This document shows positions 41,114 through 43,388 of a DNA stretch of 43,388 nt, one piece after another. Both the position numbers and the translations under genes were made by a program. The stretch spans positions 1-43,388 of the forward strand of contig NW_026516877.1 in NCBI RefSeq assembly GCF_025766255.1. The letters run 5' to 3'. Origin of the DNA: Zychaea mexicana (Eukaryota > Mucoromycota > Mucoromycetes > Mucorales > Lichtheimiaceae). How positions within the stretch are numbered: the first letter of the stretch is position 1; every line of letters starts with the position of its first letter. The notes under the pieces are model-generated. The model worked only from the letters and a program-made list of their open reading frames with translations, did no database searches and was not told where the DNA came from.

Positions 41114-43388
41114 GTAGTGATCGTTTAACGATTGCTACTCTCAACGTCCGAAACATACGAACTAATTTGGTAGGGGTTATAGACGCTTGTTTGGATGCAA
41201 ATATTGATATTATTTTTCTCTGCGAAACTTACTTACGCCATGGCCGTTTACGCTGTCAATGGCAACAATTTCATAACTATGCACAACTCACGGAGGGCAC
41301 CAACACCTTCAACCGCTTTGGCCTCTCCTTTCTCATCCGACCCGATTTCCCCTACGAGGTTCATCCCCTTTCCATCCGCAACGGTGAGGTACTGTCACTG
41401 AAAGTTGGCCCTTATACTTTGCATGGTGTATACCTACCACCAAAGCTTGATGCTGCAGTGGCTGCCGAGAGGTATACTTCCTTGTCAGTGGATCCATACA
41501 CAATCATTCTTGGAGACTTGAATACGCGGTTAGGGAGTACCACGGGTGATGCCAGAGTCACTCCCGATCGTCACCATGCACTGTCTACCTGGATAAGCAC
41601 AAAAGACTTAACCTTGTGGAATGCTGAGTTAGCCAACGGAGAAGCTACTTTTTCTGTGCTACGCGGCAATCGTCTATGCGAAAGCATCATTGATTATTTC
41701 ATATCGATGAGAGACAACATCCATGATCCAGCTATGCGCATTCATACAGGCCTAGGCTTGTCGGATCACCACTTGTGTGAGCTGTCATTTGTGCCCGTGA
41801 ATATGTCACGGCTCCCGGCCGCCACGGCCCCTCGACGCACTTGGCGACTTCAAAGGTTAAAAAAACCTGAAGTACTCGAACGCTATGCTGACAGGTTTAC
41901 AGAGTCTACAGGTGCTCTTTTGGGAGATATCCGTTCTACACTGGAAACCGACGATTTGCATCCGAGCGCTGAAGTGTTGGAGGCATTTGTAGATCGGTTG
42001 AACACAGCTGTATACGATGCTTTGGATAATACTGTCGGGCGCAGTTGTCCTCGTACTGACTCCCACAAGTGGTTTTGGAACGACACACTCCAGCAACTAG
42101 CCGACCGTCGTCAAACGTTGCATAAACGCTGGCTTCGATTGCGCAATGACATTGAACGCATTACAGCCCACAGTGAATATATTGCTGCGTGTACTGCTTT
42201 TCGCAAAGCGGTAAGGGCTGCTCGGAAGCAGAACTGGAATGACTTTTGTCAAAAGCTACAAGCTGACCCAACCGAAATGACTGCTGTTGTTAAACGAATG
42301 CGCCTGCGTAATCGAAGCAACGTCACACTTTCATCGCCTCAGGGACCACAAGCTGCTGCTGATAACATGGCTGCTCACCTCGAGCGTGTGTTTGGTGGCT
42401 CTGTGTCACCTCGGCTTTCACCCGGAAGCAATTTCGACCGAGAGCAGAGGACCTGCTGGCACCGGGCAGACATTGAGCTTGCTATTGCGGCCTTGCCAAA
42501 CCGTAAAGCACCAGGTTGTGATCATATTAAAGCTGAAATGCTCAAGCCCATTGCATCAAACATCACCCCACTCTTGGATGGACTCTTTACCCTCTGCTGG
42601 CGCTGGTCATGGACTCCTATCTCGTGGCGTACCGCACAAGTTGTCCCCATCTATAAGAACAAAGGTTCTGCTGACGATCCTTCCAAGTATCGACCCATCA
42701 GCTTAACCTCGGTCTACCGCAAGCTCCTTGAACGATGTGTCATGTCCACCCTTCTCCAGACTATGCCAACCCTCGACATCGCACAAGGTGGCTTTCGTGC
42801 TCTCCGTGGTACCCTGGATCAGGCCCTTTGTCTCCAAGAACTGATGCAAGCATATAGCTTTAATGAGGGTGGTGTGCAGCGCCCTCCAATCGTCGCTTTC
42901 CTGGACATAGCAAGTGCATTTGACAGCTGTAACAGGCGCGTCATTTGGGATACGCTTCGGCCTTATGTGTCTGAACCGCTGCTCAAGCTACTGCGAAGCT
43001 TATTCGACGACGTTGTTGTTCGAGTAATCCTCTCCAACGTGGCATCCCGGGACATATATCCACGGCATGGTGTGCTTCAAGGAAGTATTTTATCTCCCAT
43101 CCTTTACTCTATTTTTATCGACACTCTTCCCCGTTTACTACGGTCTGTGTCCTCTCATCCCCACCTTGTGCGTGTACCTACCCCTCCCTCTTCTCGGTCT
43201 CTCAATTTTTGCTCGAGTCGTCCTTTTTCTTTTGCCACCCCCAATGCTGCTCCGCGATCTCTGCTCGAGGACTTGCAGGCACCTTCTTATAACCCTTACC
43301 TTATCCCGGACGATCCTGCTACTGAGAACCGCTACCCCCACTCCTTCATCCCTATCAATTGTCTGATGTATGCTGATGGATTTCAATT
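41110..43388 (+). CDS. LINE ORF2: endonuclease and reverse transcriptase (3' end outside window)
   Basis: Open for 759 codons to the window edge. It nicks target DNA and reverse-transcribes element RNA from the nick. Residues about 1-230 are an exonuclease-endonuclease-phosphatase domain: IATLNVRNIR, CETYL, GDLN (135-138), SDHH (218-221). Reverse transcriptase follows: LPNRKAPGCDHIKAEM (Lys 466), SWRTAQVVPIYKNKGS, YRPISLTSVYRKLLER, motif A FLDIASAFDS (597-606, catalytic Asp 599), motif B GVLQGSILSPILYSIF (from 654), and motif C as YADG (754-757) where YADD is usual. About 100 residues separate motifs B and C, with a Pro/Ser-rich insert. The start codon overlaps the ORF1 stop as ATGA, suggesting termination-reinitiation. 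The changed motif C may disable this copy. Confidence 0.9.
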   Translation, partial: MSSDRLTIATLNVRNIRTNLVGVIDACLDANIDIIFLCETYLRHGRLRCQWQQFHNYAQLTEGTNTFNRFGLSFLIRPDFPYEVHPLSIRNGEVLSLKVGPYTLHGVYLPPKLDAAVAAERYTSLSVDPYTIILGDLNTRLGSTTGDARVTPDRHHALSTWISTKDLTLWNAELANGEATFSVLRGNRLCESIIDYFISMRDNIHDPAMRIHTGLGLSDHHLCELSFVPVNMSRLPAATAPRRTWRLQRLKKPEVLERYADRFTESTGALLGDIRSTLETDDLHPSAEVLEAFVDRLNTAVYDALDNTVGRSCPRTDSHKWFWNDTLQQLADRRQTLHKRWLRLRNDIERITAHSEYIAACTAFRKAVRAARKQNWNDFCQKLQADPTEMTAVVKRMRLRNRSNVTLSSPQGPQAAADNMAAHLERVFGGSVSPRLSPGSNFDREQRTCWHRADIELAIAALPNRKAPGCDHIKAEMLKPIASNITPLLDGLFTLCWRWSWTPISWRTAQVVPIYKNKGSADDPSKYRPISLTSVYRKLLERCVMSTLLQTMPTLDIAQGGFRALRGTLDQALCLQELMQAYSFNEGGVQRPPIVAFLDIASAFDSCNRRVIWDTLRPYVSEPLLKLLRSLFDDVVVRVILSNVASRDIYPRHGVLQGSILSPILYSIFIDTLPRLLRSVSSHPHLVRVPTPPSSRSLNFCSSRPFSFATPNAAPRSLLEDLQAPSYNPYLIPDDPATENRYPHSFIPINCLMYADGFQ

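Larger units (their letters stand above)
39720..43388 (+). mobile_element. LINE (non-LTR retrotransposon), 5' part; runs off the window
   Basis: Two overlapping ORFs (ORF1 39836-41113 and ORF2 from 41110) are both open without a stop or frameshift to the window end. The 5' boundary is not marked by a repeat; I place it somewhere in 39700-39835, between the tRNA gene and ORF1. The design (coiled-coil ORF1, apurinic-type endonuclease plus reverse transcriptase ORF2) matches LINEs common in Mucoromycota genomes, including those described around Mucor centromeres. That similarity is from memory, not a search. Confidence 0.88.

Overview
The window is nuclear DNA of a filamentous fungus, most probably an early-diverging one (Mucoromycota, Mucorales-like). 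The reasons are short GT-AG introns with GTAAGT-type donors and CTAAC-like branch points, housekeeping genes of fungal type, a tRNA-Gln(CTG), and a LINE whose ORF1/ORF2 resemble those I know from Mucorales. Nothing in it is prokaryotic. The species cannot be named from sequence alone.

Layout. 1-14390 is a pile of transposable elements: a 416-bp-type LTR (1-409), an AT-rich island with a decayed DDE transposase carrying a C-terminal chromodomain (1490-3050), a Tc1/mariner-like element (about 3401-8724) whose left terminal repeat is split by a nearly intact PIF/Harbinger element (3420-6200, TSD TAA), a CACTA-like element with 21-bp perfect terminal repeats (10842-12355), and the 3' end of a LINE (12560-14390) interrupted by a solo LTR (12835-13250, TSD GCGGT). 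14391-21800 is mostly gene-free and holds decayed coding relics and a diverged direct duplication. 21953-22353 is a small gene for a probable mitochondrial protein. 26190-26693 encodes an AANAT-like N-acetyltransferase. 28589-31305 (minus, 9 exons) encodes a CLPTM1-family ER membrane protein. 31655-35367 (minus, 8 exons) encodes an Mpe1/RBBP6-like RING protein of the mRNA 3'-end processing machinery that lacks the usual N-terminal DWNN domain. 35400-39600 is again relic-rich; part of it is an inverted copy of 24865-25345. A tRNA-Gln gene (39626-39697, minus) stands immediately beside the 5' end of a second LINE, whose ORF1 (39836-41113) and ORF2 (41110 to the window end) overlap by ATGA.

There is no operon-like organisation. 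The four host protein genes look unrelated in function. The main story is layered transposon insertion, and the order of events can be read from terminal repeats and target-site duplications. The strongest candidates for something new are the chromodomain-bearing DDE transposase in a compositionally foreign island flanked by direct repeats with compensated stem changes, the DWNN-less Mpe1-like gene with an outsized intron inside its RING, and the multi-copy unknown coding relics.
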